A program made the position numbers and the translations under genes. From positions 2,480,001-2,544,000 of the forward strand of contig JAQFVV010012537.1 of assembly GCA_028023455.1 (NCBI GenBank): a DNA stretch of 64,000 nucleotides, given 5' to 3'. Shown here piece by piece: positions 10,331 through 23,480 of this stretch. Every line of letters begins with the position of its first letter. Within the stretch, counting starts at the first letter, position 1. Source of the DNA: Epiperipatus broadwayi. Lineage: Eukaryota > Onychophora > Udeonychophora > Euonychophora > Peripatidae. The notes under the pieces were generated by a model. The model saw only the letters and a program-made list of their open reading frames with translations, made no database searches and was not told the origin of the DNA.

Positions 10331-11812
10331 ATAACCAATCTTTGAAACAATCAGCTCAAGATGGCTGACCCAGTAACTGAAAAAAAAAAAATCAAGAAAA
10401 AAAAATCAGTAATAAAATATTAGATTATTGTTTTAAAATAGACAATTTAAAAAATCATTTTACAATATGTGTCTGAACCAGCCTTTCTTAACTTATACTA
10501 TGATCTTTATTCTAATAATTTCCATCGCATTATCATGGATGAAACTAGTATCTGTTAACTTGTAATGTTTTATGAATCAAATATTTATTAAAGAAATGAA
10601 TATTTATATTGCATTGTCATGGATATAAACCAATGTTTGTTCACTTATAACTTCATACAAACCGAAACCTGCTACATGAAATGGTATTTTGGCTATCTTA
10701 AAAAAATATAGTAACTAATAAAATGTGTTTCGCATCTAATAACTTTTCCGTGATTGCTGTATATTTGGCTCATCAATTACAGCGTGTAAACATTAATTCA
10801 CTAACTAGTTTATAGCAAAAAATGACAATTAGTAATACAAGTTAATTTAAGAACATAATTTATTCATTTAGCATATATATTAAGCATAACATATGGTTTA
10901 TAATGAGGATAGCAATTCATCATCCGATGGCATGTCTGAATGTACACGCGTGCAGCTTAGAGATACAGTTAACATGAGGAGATGAATTTAATATGACGGA
11001 ACACTGTTCTAGCACATGGGCACTTAACCCAAGCATATATACACAACTATAAAGTTCTCAACTCTTCCGGGTTACACGTATGATGATATATAAATATTAT
11101 TGAGCCAGTCCATACCAAGCTATGTTAGTAAGACAAAATATATGTACACACAATAAGGTATAATAACTGACTAATTCTGAGCATATAAAGCTTTTCTGTC
11201 CTAAATCCCTTATTAATCAATAAAAGATATGAACAATTATCTTTGCAATCTAAGTGTCTTGGAACCCTTAGTGGCCCTTGGGGTGTATCAACTAATAGTA
11301 AGATCAGGGTGATCTGTAAAAGGAACTAACAGGCTTATTTAACCTTTAGAAGCCGAGATCTTGGGTGATTCACAATTCCCATGCTGCTTCCTCATAGTTC
11401 TAGCTCTCAAAGATTCGCCAGAATGCACTAACTCTTTTTTTCAACTATCCCCCCATTTATTTGTTTGGTTTCTTTTGTTTTCTGGACTAATTCTAATTTT
11501 GTAAGATCAGAGTAGTTTTTAATTAATCAGTGCAATTAGTAATTGGTATTTTGCTAATTAAATTCTTTTTGTTATCTGATTATTTAGTTCATTTCATTTA
11601 ATTGCAATTTAAGCTGGATTGCTGTTAATCAGATAACTAATTTTAACTTACTTTATACATTTAATTTTAATAAATACATATTTTACAGTGATGATTCTAT
11701 TTTTTCTGGAATAAAAAAATATCATTGAATCATGGAACAAGAAATAGATCTTAGAATTATGGTATTGTTTTAGAAATGTGGTACATGTGGAAATTAATCA
11801 GGTTGTTTGCTA
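10331..11812. other. AT-rich stretch, nothing recognised
   Basis: A slightly GC-richer piece at 10.9-11.4 kb has no open frame or repeat match that I can support. Confidence 0.5.
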
Positions 11813-11871
11813 ATATATTATTATTATTATCATCATCATCATCATAATCATCATCATCATCATCATCATCA

Positions 11872-11945
<74 letters not shown>
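11813..11945. repeat. (TTA)n / (ATC)n microsatellite
   Basis: About 130 bp of TTA units with an internal TCA/ATC block at 11831-11873. Confidence 0.95.
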
Positions 11946-11948
<3 letters not shown>

Positions 11949-12202
11949 GAAAAAGTGATTTGTCTAATTAAAAAGATGAAGTTATTCTAATAATTTTGAT
12001 GGTTTTATATAAATAGTATAAGATCTTTTGATTTTATGTTCACTTTATAACTGTTATTAAGTAATAAATTTTTAATTTTTTACATTTGAATTGGTATTTT
12101 TAAAGATATTTATTTTTACTGATGACAATAATTTTACAGTAAGATTTGTTTAACTATGATAATTTAAAAGCTTATAAAAGGATATAAAATAATTTTTATT
12201 TA

Positions 12203-12545
12203 AAAGTTAATTATTAAGTAGAAAATCTGAAATTTTCGGACACCTATAGGTCTTCAAACTCAGAGAAATAATTTAAATAGGTATATGGAGCTGAAAAATC
12301 TTCAGCCAAACCATATATTAATAGTCTTAACAATATAACATTGCTTAAGACCTAAAAGCAAAACTATAAATAGTAAATAAAATAAAGCCATATATCACAT
12401 GATCCAATAGCTCTTATTGAAAAATATTAATATGTAGTTTGGCTGATGATTTCTCAGCCCCATATAGCTATTTAAGTTAGATAGCTGTGTTTGAAAACAT
12501 AATGTCTGAAAATTTCAGATTTTCTACTTAATAGTTAACTTTTAG
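12203..12545. mobile_element. Palindromic (foldback) element
   Basis: Arms of about 165 bp centred near 12373: GAAAATCTGA at 12221-12230 pairs with TCAGATTTTC at 12516-12525, and AGCCAAAC near 12306 pairs with GTTTGGCT near 12438. The centre contains ATCACATGATCC, the terminal motif shared with R4. Arms diverge in patches, so it is not recent. Confidence 0.7.
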
Positions 12546-12590
12546 CTTTGAGTTGATATTTTTTGATCTAGTGTCTAAAATTACACTAGC

Positions 12591-12635
12591 ACCTCATAGA
12601 GGATTGCCATAGCATGAAAACAGTAGTCTGAGGAT
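12591..12635 (+). ncRNA. Hammerhead-ribozyme-like motif (decayed 5' core)
   Basis: CCTCA, TAGAGGA (two changes from CUGAGGA), stem II TGC-cata-GCA, GAAAA, C..G stem III, GTC, TGAGG. Stem I CCTCA/TGAGG is fully complementary. The copy is inferred inactive because of the changed core. Confidence 0.4.
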
Positions 12636-12669
12636 TGGGGGGTAATTTCTAAATAGAGGTTGTTTGTTT

Positions 12670-12790
12670 TTTTTTGCAGCATTTATCAATAAAGCTTGCT
12701 AGAGCAATTAGCACCGTTCATTATTTTTATTTACAAGCTTTAAAAATTGGATCATATGATATATGACTTTATTTATTATTTATAGATTTT
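12670..12790 (+). mobile_element. R4-type foldback half
   Basis: CAGCATTTATCA, AAAGCTTGCTAGAGCAATTAGC, TTTACAAGCTTT, then the terminus ATCATATGATATATGACTTT. Same module order as positions 1-116 and the outer arms at 3.2 and 3.55 kb. Confidence 0.55.
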
Positions 12791-12799
12791 ACTTTATCT

Positions 12800-14640
12800 A
12801 TTTTATAAAGCATGTCCCGTAAAATATATTACCTTTGTGGGGTGGAGATGAGAGACTAATTATAATTCTGGTTCTCTTGTGATTTCTTGCCAGTAGTTTT
12901 GCTAAAGTTCTTCTAGTTCATAGTGTTATTTCAAATAACCAGGGGGAATAAAAAAATTCCTTAAAAACTTAGAAAGAAATTTACTCCCTAAAGGTTATAA
13001 TAACTTAAGCATATTATTTGATACAATTTAATTGTTGACTATTTTTAATTAATAGGTAGCGTTTTTAATTTTCAAATTTACAGTTGTTTTATAAGCTTAA
13101 ATACTTAATATTTAACAAAAAAAAAAAATATAAAAAAAAAAATATAAAATAATAATGAATGACTTTTTTTTTTTACTATACTAAGTATACTATTTTGAAA
13201 ATATTTTGGTTTATCTGTTAAAATGTTTCGAAGGATAAATATCTCAGTGGCAGACAATAATTTCGTTTCTTTTATAAAATATTGTAATTTTATTAAAAGC
13301 GATCTAGTAAACATTTTTTATAAAAAAGCAAAACATAAATTTCAAATCCAACATTATATCTATATGAAAGGATTTATGATGGGCTTGTCTTCCTACTATA
13401 AATCTGGTCAGAGGTTTGAATTTGTTAAAAATATCAAGCAAGCTTAAAAGTTTCGAATTCATGGCTAACCTATTATTAAATAATAATTGTTTACTATATT
13501 TGGATAGCGATCAAGTGGTCGGAGCGGCAACAGTCAAGTCAAATGTCAACCCTGGAATTCTAATATTATATATCCTCTTAGTGCTTAATAATTCTATTGT
13601 ATTTTTTAAATTCCTTATTCTATGTAAATTTCTAAAACGCAAAAGTAATGTAGTTTACATATGTTCCTTTGTGTGCGTGCGTATGTGTGTGTGTGTATGT
13701 ATAAGATACTGGAGAAGTCTTTTTCTGGAGTTAGGTATTAAAAATAACTTTAGAATATGAATAAAATAATTGCAAGATATATGCTTTCTTAAAAAATGCT
13801 AAAACTCTAACCAAGTTTCAAAACGTTTGTGCTCTTTAATTATGGTTGAAATTTCTTTTTAAATTATTTTAGGGGCACAATTCCAACCAAAATATTTTTT
13901 AATGACTGATTTAACGATTTAGGCCAAATTTTGAACTTACATGTAATTGGTGCAATAAATTTCCAGAAGAAATTCTACACTTTTTCAAAGCTGCCTATAC
14001 TTTTCATCTCTCCGCCTATACATGTTTCATAAGCATACAATCAATTCAAGCAATTACTAAATATATATTTATTTAAAATACATTCAGCTTTATAACGCAT
14101 CTGTAATTATTCCCACACTAAAAACAGTGTGGCTCACATGTTGCTCTTTAATATTTGACAATAAAAAGTACAATGTACTAAAAAAATAAGGAATGGTTTA
14201 ACTCATCCCTTTGCTCTCTCTCAAATTTTTATCCAGGAACAACATGACCAAAACTTGGCAACAACAATCTATTTCAGTTGTGCTCTCTCACAGCTTAAAC
14301 ATTTATTTCCACTATAACCCCCCATTAGATTTCACTTTTGGAAAACAAATATCTGAACCCTTCTTCAGTTTAGTTATCATGATATGTAGTATTAGAACAT
14401 GTCACTCTTTAAATTTAGGTCACATTTCATTGCAATTAAACAATTTATTGTGTTATCTGAACCATGTAGTTGTAGTATCATATTTTTTTATATGTAACAT
14501 ACATTTTTTCTACCTTAAATATGTTAATATTTGTATATAATTTGTTATCAATAAAATATTTTTTAAATAAAATATATACATAATTGATTAATAATTTTAT
14601 TAGTCACTCATTAGACTAGAGATTATCCAGTAATAAATAA
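12800..14640. other. AT-rich stretch, no recognised gene
   Basis: Open frames at 13223-13447, 13416-13760 and 14211-14540 (plus) encode up to 114 residues. They are rich in hydrophobic and aromatic residues and have no motif I recognise. I do not call them genes. Confidence 0.45.
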
Positions 14641-14641
14641 T

Positions 14642-14902
14642 ATTTCTGTAGTTTAATTCTTATTACACTACTTTCATGCAAGATAGGGAAAGTTTTCTAT
14701 CCACTGTCTATCATATGTTTATAATTATATGCCTCCAAAAGACATTAAAAATGGATAGAAAACCTTCCCTATCTTTTTACATGCCATTGATCATATGTTT
14801 ATGATTATATCCCTCAACAAGGTATTGAAAGTAGATAAAAAAACATTCCCTACCTTGTGTGAGAGGGGTGTAATGAATATTAAACTACAGAAATATTATA
14901 TA
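14642..14902. repeat. MITE-like inverted repeat with internal duplication
   Basis: ATATTTCTGTAGTTTAAT near 14642 pairs with ATTAAACTACAGAAATAT near 14900, and TTACACTACTTTC...AGATAGGGAA pairs with TTCCCTACCTTG...GGTGTAA. Between them a block (ATCATATGTTTATnATTATAT) is present twice. Confidence 0.6.
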
Positions 14903-15175
14903 TATAATCGATTAATTATTTGAAATATTTGTTTAGTGTAAGTTAGTGATAAGAATACTTGTCAGGAAAGAATAAAGATAAGTGCACAGTTTATAATTGA
15001 AAAACAATAGCAAAAAAAGTTCTTCTGGAAGTAGAATCATAATCTGCTTATCATATTGCTAATATCGGTTGAACTAATTAAGTGATTACCAGTAAATAAA
15101 CCTATAATTTTTCTTTTTTCTTTCAGATTTTAAAACCGAATCAGTTTGACAATAAGATTATATATGATAGAAAAG

Positions 15176-15310
15176 CACTAACATCACATGATCACCATCT
15201 CTTATACTAGCACATAATTGTTATTAAACAAGGCAAAACTCTCCACACAGTAGTGCCACCTTGGTTGGCACAGGGTGGCCCTACTGTATGGAGAGTTTTG
15301 CCTTGTTATG
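15176..15310. repeat. Hairpin of R1 terminal region
   Basis: Begins with the R1 end CATCACATGATCACCATCTC. AACAAGGCAAAACT at 15227-15240 pairs with AGTTTTGCCTTGTT at 15294-15307 around a GTGCCACC centre. It matches the R1 segment AGGCAAAACTCTCCA folded back on itself. Confidence 0.7.
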
Positions 15311-15779
15311 ATAAAAGCTTTATTTGTTGCTTCAAAGATAAAACTGTATATATTTCATAAAATCACATTATAAGTCCTTTTTCTTTCACTGTTTTTATAA
15401 TGATATTAATTCGGTCAACCGGTTTAATTTGATATCTTCAATCTCTATATAATAATATCTATATAATTAGTAACAAATATTGGATGGTTAACTATGTTGA
15501 ATAAAAAATCAAAAATGAATATATATATATGTATTAATCATGCTTATGACATTTAAAAAATTTCAAAGATCATCTAGTACATAGTATACAAGATGAATAT
15601 AATAATGTTTTCCATGAGGCTTTTATCTTATACTTATCAATATAAAATAAATTAAGTAATAATAAAATAAATATAATCATAATTTAGTTCATAGATTATA
15701 AAACATTGTACATAGTAATGAATATCATTTAACATCTTTCTAATCATTACTTAGTTCTAAACATATAAATAAATATATC

Positions 15780-16055
15780 AAAACAGGCAAACTCTCCAGT
15801 GCAAGTTAGAATAATCTGAGAGCACTGCACCTAGATCTTAGAATCTAATGCAACCCTCCAGCAGCCACCTTTTATTTTTACTTAACTACAAAATTATGAG
15901 AATAAAATTGAAAACACAATATTTTCAATCTAAGCTCTTTAGCGTATATACTCATATAAGTCTGAACTCAGTTCAGTATCCATACATTTTGGTGTCTTTG
16001 GTTTTTTAGTAACTATAAACACCATTATCCTACTAGGTAGGATTGGTATTAAACC
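15780..16055 (+). mobile_element. R1 copy with internal deletion
   Basis: Has AACAGGCAAACTCTCC and then jumps directly to TCTGAGAGCACTGCACC, so the HHR-bearing middle is missing. It ends GGTGTCTTTGG...CCTACTAGGTAGGATTGG and abuts the next R1 copy head to tail. Confidence 0.7.
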
Positions 16056-16460
16056 ACCAAACATCACATGATCACCATTTCTTATGCTTTTTCATAACTG
16101 TTATTAAAACAGGCAAAACTCTCCATACAGTAGTGCCATTCAGTGCAAACCAGAGTAATCAATGGATGCCAGAAGGGTTGTACATAAAATCCCTATTTAG
16201 TGCCTACTCATCCAATATCCCCAGACTAGTTTTTGGCTTGTGGACTTTATCAGTGAGGAGCCTTGGATCTGAGAGCATTGCACCTAGATCTTAGGATCTA
16301 ATACAACCCTCCAGCAGTCATCTTTTATCTCTACTTAACCACAAAACTATGAGAATAAATTTGACAACACAATATTTTCAATCTAAGCTCATTAGCTTAT
16401 ATAGTCATATAGATCTTCATAAGAAATAGTGATCATGTGATATTTGGTGTTTTAAATAAA
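16050..16460 (+). mobile_element. R1 copy with terminal inverted repeats
   Basis: The left end CCAAACATCACATGATCACC...TTTCTTATG is mirrored at the right end by CATAAGAAATAGTGATCATG...ATTTGG near 16428-16452. R1 therefore behaves as an element with roughly 30-bp inverted ends here. It lies in tandem with the preceding R1 copy. Confidence 0.7.
16217..16259 (-). ncRNA. Hammerhead-ribozyme-like motif in R1 (mutated cores)
   Basis: Minus strand: CTCCTCA, CTGATAA (G8 to A), stem II remnant, AAAAC, TAGTC, TGGGGAT. Stem I is intact, but both core segments carry a change. Confidence 0.45.
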
Positions 16461-16684
16461 TATATTCAAAAAATAAAAAAAGTAGATGCAGAATGGAAAA
16501 AACACACAGAATGAAAAAAAATCCATAGTAATTTAAAAAACAGTTATCATCATAGACCTAATGAGTATAGACATTCCTATTCTAAGAGAGAAAAAACACA
16601 TACAAAGTAAAAATAATACATTGGAAATAAGTTTTGCAAATGACTGTACAAACCAAATTGGGAAACATAAATAATCTCATATAT

Positions 16685-16815
16685 TCCTGCTTAGTTTAGT
16701 GCACTGGTAATGTGTCAGATTCTGGAGGGTATGATCCTTGACCAATTCATTTCTGACACTTTGGTCCTCAAACTCCTTATGAATTCTCAAGAAATACAGC
16801 TCATTTATTTATTAG
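16685..16815 (-). repeat. R8 SINE-like copy
   Basis: Shares TTTCTGACACTTTGGT, CAAACTCCTTATGAATTCTC and AAGAAATACAGCTCATTTATTTATT with the 6.06- and 50.35-kb copies. It sits directly beside the 3' end of a minus-strand LINE fragment, as does the 50.35-kb copy. Confidence 0.4.
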
Positions 16816-16829
16816 TCCACATATAGAAC

Positions 16830-17465
16830 ATGCTCTTCTATTATTCTGTTTATTGACATTTGATACTGTCTTTTACTTTCTTTTGCAATATGTCAACATC
16901 ATAATTGTGATGTTTTGTTTTTATCATCTGCCATATCTTTTCAATGAAAACAATCAATACTACATGTCTTGGAATATTCCTAATCTTTATAATGTTCATA
17001 GGATCTGACTCTCCTATAAAAACTATGCTCAAGTTATCCATAAAATATCATTTTAGGTAGTCTTTGATCAGTCATTAAATGATTTATAATAGAGAACATT
17101 ATAATCTCACATCCTGCAAGTTGAAGAATGTATTGACTGGTCTTGTGACTTTGTTATTGTATTTCTAAATTTTTACTGATCATCCTTAAATGCTATTTTT
17201 AATGGCTTCATATTGCGTCCAAGTCTTACTGCCATGCAATAAATTGAGCAAAACAACAGCTTTATATACAATTGGTTTAGTTGCATTACTCTCCCTAGGA
17301 TAAACTACCTTATTTTTTTAACTTATTAAAAGCTTCAAATACACAGTGAAATATATGCTGTACCTCAACACTGAAGCCCTTAAAACCTACCAAAATAATT
17401 AAATCAGCTCATTTTTTTAAATTGAAAATCATCCACGTTAAAGTTACTCAAGATTTTTCTTTCTC
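16830..17465 (-). pseudogene. LINE reverse-transcriptase 3' remnant
   Basis: Minus-strand conceptual translation near 17270-17200 gives VVLLNLLHGSKTWTQY, like the LLYGSETWT segment that follows the RT domain in many animal non-LTR elements. It is broken by stops and frameshifts. The same kind of remnant occurs at 36.6-37.3 kb. Clade not assignable by eye. Confidence 0.5.
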
Positions 17466-17469
17466 AATT

Positions 17470-19860
17470 GCTGATAAAGAATTTGAATTTTTTAAACATT
17501 TAATCAAGGATTTTATTATAATTATAACATTAAATACATTGTACAGTGGAAAGGATATGAGAAAAGATAATTTTTGGACATAAAGATTAATAAAAATTGG
17601 ATTAAAAGAAACGAAAGTATTCAAAAGTTTATAAATATCTGGTTGAGATGGTGTGTTGAGCAAAATACATAAAGATCAAAGGAAAAGAAGGTTAATATAA
17701 TAATTGCAAGACAAATGTCTTTTCAAGATGCCTTCAAAAGGGAACAGGTAAGAAACTATTACTCCTGACTTTCCAGATGAAAATACTTAGATACACATTT
17801 ATTGTCCATCATTTAGATAATTAGCTGCACTATTTTAAAAAATTAGTAAGCTGGTATGTAAATTCTTTGCTATGAAAACATTTCCAAATTTCATGTTGGG
17901 TTTAAAATTATGCATATCAGTCAGATGTGCAAATCTCACTTCAAAATTTTTTTGGTTATAAAGTTTACATATATTTATATATTTTTAATAAATATAAAGG
18001 TTAGATAAACTAGCCTTTATATAAGTCCCACTATGAGAAAAAGTGTCACCAACTATTCCTGATAGAGGAACAGTGAAAAACTAAAAGTACATATTAGATT
18101 TGCCAATAGCTGGGTAGTGAGGATTTGAGCTGCTTTTTTGATTCAGTCTTTTGTCAGATATCACTTATCACCAATTACTGGATGGATAACTAATTTTATT
18201 ATAAGCCAATAGGATTGCTTTACCCTCCAGTTAAGCATAAGTAGAATTTATAAACTAGCAACTGTTAATTAGGTAATCTGACTGTGGAAAGACTACTTGA
18301 AAAACAATCCAAGTCTAATAAAAACTTTTCAAAAATTTGCTGGATTTGAATATATTATCATTGTACAATACCATATGTGACCTTCATGTTTTTTATCCAG
18401 TTGCATATAAGACATTTGAAAAGAGTTTTTCTCAACAAATGCATTTAAGGATTTAATTTAAATATCTGTTCCATGCAAAAAGCATTTGCATTAATATAGA
18501 GGTAGGTGGGTGACAACCTTCTCATAGCCTACCTACATGTAACATGCATTACTACATGAAACTAATGTTTCTTCATGAAAACTAGATTTCACATTGATAA
18601 ATTTCTTGTTTAGACTGCATATTATAAAAATACACAATAAAACTATTAATGAAAACCCTGGCAGCAATATGGAGGATAATAATCCAGGATTACAGATATT
18701 AGGGTCCTTGACACTAGAAATGAAACATGATTACATGGTGTTGGCAATCACAAATGATCTTAGCTGCCTAATATACCTTCCACTGAGTTACCATCTCCTT
18801 ACCTGGAATGGATAATATAATTATTTCAATATTGAGAGTATATTAAAATCAAAAATAAAGATTCTATACAAATTAACTATTCATCAACACATTGATGTAA
18901 CTGTATGTCAGAAGACTCATTCTTCATCTAATAATGCATATCTTTATAAAATTTCTGGATTTACATTGATTAATGACAAAATGCTTTCAGTAACAGTATG
19001 GCTATTTTTGTTTCAAATTATTTTATAAAGTAAACAACTTTTATTAAAGAGTATTCAAATGATATTGCAATCACCATTTGGATATATAATTTTAATAGAT
19101 GCAATGTTTACAATCCCCCTTCCCCAATACAAACTAGTGTTGCACTATGATTCCAGAGTTTCCTACATCTCAAAGTATTTATAGAATATTTTCAATTCTC
19201 ATAGTAATTTTGATGTTATGTAGATGAGGTTCAAACAGGTTTCTAACATTCTAGAGTAGATGGATTTAAACAACATGCATTTGAGAAGAGTTGCATTCAC
19301 ATAGATAAGAAACAGAAGCAACTCCTGATTTATTTTAACTCAATAGATTTTATACTCTTTTTTATTCACTTGTAATTAAGTAATTAGAGAAGACACATTA
19401 TTTAAGAAAGATTACAAAATTATAACTACTTTATAGTTTAGCACTGCTTTCAACCAGATTTGTTATGTTCATAGCACAAAGACAGATAAGTGGAATGTAT
19501 AGAAATTAATATGCAAGTTTGTAAAATTTACACATACCATTTGTGTGATAATGCAACATTTAAATCTTTTCTATTTATCACATGGGCATTGTTTGCAATA
19601 AACCATGCCTTTTTATATTTTTTCTTTTGATTGTTATGCTTAGCACAAATCATTTTAATATTAAGTAAATCAAAACTGTGATCTGAATGGTTAACCATTA
19701 CCTCTTGAATCTCATAATCAAATAAACCAAGTCAAGTTTAATTACTGTTGAAATCTGCATCCTTATAGTTAAAAGCTATCCTGTTCCAAAACTGAATTTA
19801 AATAAATCTAATTGGAATTGATGCACTGGATATCTTGAACAAAATATTAATAGAATCTCT
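17470..19860. other. AT-rich stretch, nothing recognised
   Basis: The open frame at 18594-18815 (plus, 73 codons) has no recognised motif. A small hairpin (GTAGG.TGGG...GCCTACCTAC) lies near 18500. Confidence 0.45.
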
Positions 19861-19869
19861 CTAATTCAT

Positions 19870-21720
19870 TCTTGCTATGATAAGGTTAACAAATTCTTAG
19901 TAAGAGCTCACAGAAAATGTAACCCTCATGGATATCATAATAAACTTATCTTAGGTTGGAATAAAGCTAAAAGTGCTTTTTATAACTCATTTTTGTTTAA
20001 AAATCATTAGACCATGCCAGGAAAGGTGAGGGGAGAAGTATCATGGGGAAACAAATCTTTTTAAGATTTATTCATAAGGCCTAGACTGTCTGTGAAGGCT
20101 GTCTGGAAGTAAAAATATCACCAAAAGAACCATTACTGTCACTGCTAATAAGGTTATCAATCTTACACATCAGATTTCTAAACTTAAGATTGACAGAATG
20201 AGGAAAATCATCATTAGAGCATAATTGCATATATTTCTTTCACAACACTGCTATAATAAGTAATTTGATGAAACTTGAAAATATTAGTGGACTCAATCTT
20301 ACTCTTGTTTGTCTTAAATCAGGAAAAGCCTCAGCATCAGATAATATATATCCAGGTTTCTAAAAAAATTAGAAAGCATGATTGGTAGAATTATTCAGTA
20401 ATATTATTCAGATAGAAAATATTCCTAAGATTTATCATGCAAGCAAAACTATATTAATCTCAAAAATCAAATAAATCCAGCAATGATCCAAATAATTATT
20501 TCCCAATATCATTATTATGTGTTTCATACAGGATTTTTAGTGGTTCATAAGTTTTTTAAAGATTATGCTAATTTTATGCTGGGAAGAAATTATTATGATT
20601 AAGTTTTAACTCTAACAACTCACAATTAAGAAAGGCTTTCAAAATAAATTAACATCTGGTACTATCTTTGTTGATTTCATCTCAGATTATGAACTCTGTT
20701 TAGTAAAATGGTCTTTTTTTAGAAGTTTCTAAAATTGTTAAATGCAGGAAAATCATCAATTTACTTGACAAAATGCTCTCCAGTAGAAAAACTCAAGGAG
20801 CACCACATAATCATCATAGTAGATACAAAACTTTACAGAACAGACTGTCGTAAGATTCAATTCTTGCCTCTATATTATTTAATGTATTCATTAGCAATCT
20901 TTCAGATGCAGATATCAAGAAATTTGTTTATGCTGATGATTTCTTGAAATAAAAAAATCTCTCATTAAGAATTTAAAAAAAATTGGAAATTTTTTTAAAA
21001 ACTAAGATCTAATTTATTTCCATAGGATCCAGATCTTTTATCTACTTTTTAAATATATTTCTCAGAGATCTTCCAAATCAGGAAGACTGGAAATTCAAGC
21101 TGATGATATAGTTTTCACAATCCAAATAAAATCCTTTCCTGAATTAGAAAAATCTCTCAATAAGAATTTGAAAAAAAAACCCTGTAAAATATTTTTCAAA
21201 AATTGACATCTTATTTCTAATCCAATAAAGATAATGTATTTAATTTTTCATTTAAACAACAAAGGAATCATTAGAAATCACATCTAATCTTTTGCAATAG
21301 TATTTTAAGTATGACCTTATTTCCGTACTATTTTTGAGAAACCTTGGATCATCATCTAACTTACAAAATTAATTTCTAGGATTAATGTCCTGGGGAAGCT
21401 TGCTGGCACTACATGGTTTGTGATGCAATACAGTACTTTACAGCTAGATTCCTTAGTATTAGCATATTCTACTATTAAATATTGCACCCCTGTCTGAAAA
21501 AAAGTTTTTACATTAAACATCTGGATACTCAATTAAATATTACCATGAGAAATATTACTAGTACACTTAAGTCTATTTCTTTGCAGTGGTTTTCTCCAAC
21601 AGATATCAGAAGACAAATTGCGTCACAACAATGTATAAAAATCATAGTAATTATATATATATATAGGGCTTCCCATAACTCAAGATGTAATTTCACTAAT
21701 TAAAAAAAAACTAAAATCCA
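19870..21720 (+). pseudogene. Jockey-like LINE RT pseudogene
   Basis: Broken plus-strand RT pieces occur in order. LKSGKASASDN near 20310 resembles LKxGKAPGPDxI. ILFNVFISNLSDADIKKFVY is followed by ADDF near 20870-20940 and contains the catalytic YADD. GKLAGTTW, LVLAYSTIKYCTPV and SLQWFSPT...RRQ near 21390-21620 match the conserved segments LCGTTW, ALVYSTAEYCAPVW and WLPVLSNI..RR after the RT of Jockey-superfamily elements. Many stops and frameshifts; no start or endonuclease domain seen. Part of the segment around KSL.KNLKK seems duplicated (20955 and 21145). Confidence 0.7.
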
Positions 21721-21949
21721 GGTACTCTTTTTGATATTCAACCAAGAATCAAATAATTGTGGTATATAAAATGGAATTATGTTGTTCCAACAATAAAGGC
21801 AGCTGGATTTTATTTGCATAGACATAACTGGAGTCTCATTAACAGATTCAGGATAACTCAAGGTTGTGGTGTCACCTGCTTCTTAAATGAAAGTTTTCAA
21901 TCAGTGATTTTTAAAAATGTGAATAAATACAAACTATGAACTACATAGT

Positions 21950-22617
21950 TAATAATTGTCGGATTTATAGTTAAAGTGGCAGATTGAATGAATTAATAAA
22001 GCCATTAGGCATCCATCTTCTGGTTGGAATCTCTGCCGACTTTTTAATGATATTTATTTATAGTTAATCTGTTCTTAAATCCATACGCTAAATAAATAAA
22101 GTATTAAAACACAAAATTATGTGTGCGCGCATATTATAAATTTACAGTTAAAGTTTTTTTAACAATATCTTCAAGAAAATTGTTTTACGACTATGATAGA
22201 AATTACTTTTAATAATATAACCATTTGTTATTTTAATTAATTTATTTTATTTAATAATATAACCATTTGTTATAATTGCTTTCATCTGAAAAAAACATCA
22301 ACGAATTACGTCTAAAAGTTATAAAATCTTTTAAATTGAATAAAAGATTCAATTTAATGTTTGAAGATAGAGCATTATAAAAACAAAACTTTTGCTATAA
22401 TTCTTATGTTTTGATTAATTACCATAGAAATGTACATAAAAATACATTTATTATTGTAATTTAAACATTGTTTTTACCATGTTTAAATTATCATAATAAA
22501 TATTTATTAGAATAAATGTAATAATATAAAAATAAGAAAATGTGTTGATTATATATAATTTTCATTTTATTTATGTACACTATATGATTTCATTAATTTA
22601 AATGTAGATGTAGTAAT
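21950..22617. other. AT-rich stretch, nothing recognised
   Basis: Contains a local direct duplication of TTAATAATATAACCATTTGTTAT at about 22210 and 22255. Confidence 0.5.
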
Positions 22618-22690
22618 GCCTCGTGGTGAAATAATTAGGGCAGTCAACTGGCATGTTTATACTTAGGCGTTCGAACCTGGCTGTATATCT
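22618..22690 (+). repeat. tRNA-derived SINE fragment
   Basis: GCCTCGTGGTGAAATAATTA (A-box-like region), CAACTGGCATG, then GGCGTTCGAACCTGGC with a good B box (GTTCGAACC). The arrangement is that of a decayed tRNA-derived SINE head. It does not fold into a convincing tRNA. Confidence 0.55.
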
Positions 22691-23034
22691 ATTCTTAGCA
22701 AGAAAATAAAACAGAAAACAAAATTCTTTATCAAAAGACATTTGTTTTAACTGATTTTTTTTTCACTGAATTTCTTTACTTAGCTTAATGATAATTATTA
22801 TTTTTTTTAGATTTTTCCAACGATTTATTTATTTTTATCATATCTATATATTTATTTATTAGCTAGAAATTGGATAACTAACTACATTAGTTTGGAAAAG
22901 AGGGTGAACATGCACCTGGAAAGCATTTAAGCTAGCATAGAAATCTCCAGCTGTCTAAAATAACTTAAGTTTTACGTCAAAATATATCTAGTCTCTGCCA
23001 TTAATGCCCTTTGTATTTACATAAAGTAAGTAGA

Positions 23035-23480
23035 TAGGTGAATGGTAGATAGATAGATAGGTAGGTAATTAGATGGACAAATAGACAACTAGGTAGGTAT
23101 AGATATAGAGATAGACATATGAACATAGATAAATAAGTTATAAAATGTAAACGTAATTGTTTGATTAATTACATGTGTATAATACAATATATTTTGTTAT
23201 CGCTTAAATGTAAATTATCAAGTTTGACAGACAGATAGCATATATAAATATATGCAGACAAATAGATAGATAGATAAACAGACGGTCAGACAAACAAATA
23301 GACAGGTAGATAGATAAATAAATAGATAGGAAGATAGATAAGCAGATAACTATATAAAGTGATATAAACATACATATTTTATTAATTACATCGTGTGATG
23401 TCTTGTATTGTTGAATATGTTTAATCTAAACTTACAAAGTCAGACAGACAGATAGATAAATAGATAAATGGATAGATATG
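23035..23480. repeat. Degenerate GATA/GACA-rich region
   Basis: Scattered runs of AGAT, AGAC and AGGT units are interrupted by unique AT-rich sequence. It looks like an old microsatellite expanded in several places. Confidence 0.8.

Noticed and set aside
11813-11945. CRISPR-like or satellite array
   Set aside because: Plain trinucleotide microsatellite without spacers.
12440-12470. Hammerhead motif at GGCTGATGATTTCTCAGCC
   Set aside because: It has CTGATGA inside a small hairpin, but no GAAA core or cleavage triplet in the right place.
13223-14540. Three plus-strand frames of 74-114 codons
   Set aside because: Composition is that of AT-rich random sequence; no motif, no codon bias and no homology that I recognise.
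22618-22690. Functional tRNA gene
   Set aside because: A good B box, but no consistent cloverleaf or acceptor pairing. A SINE head is more likely.
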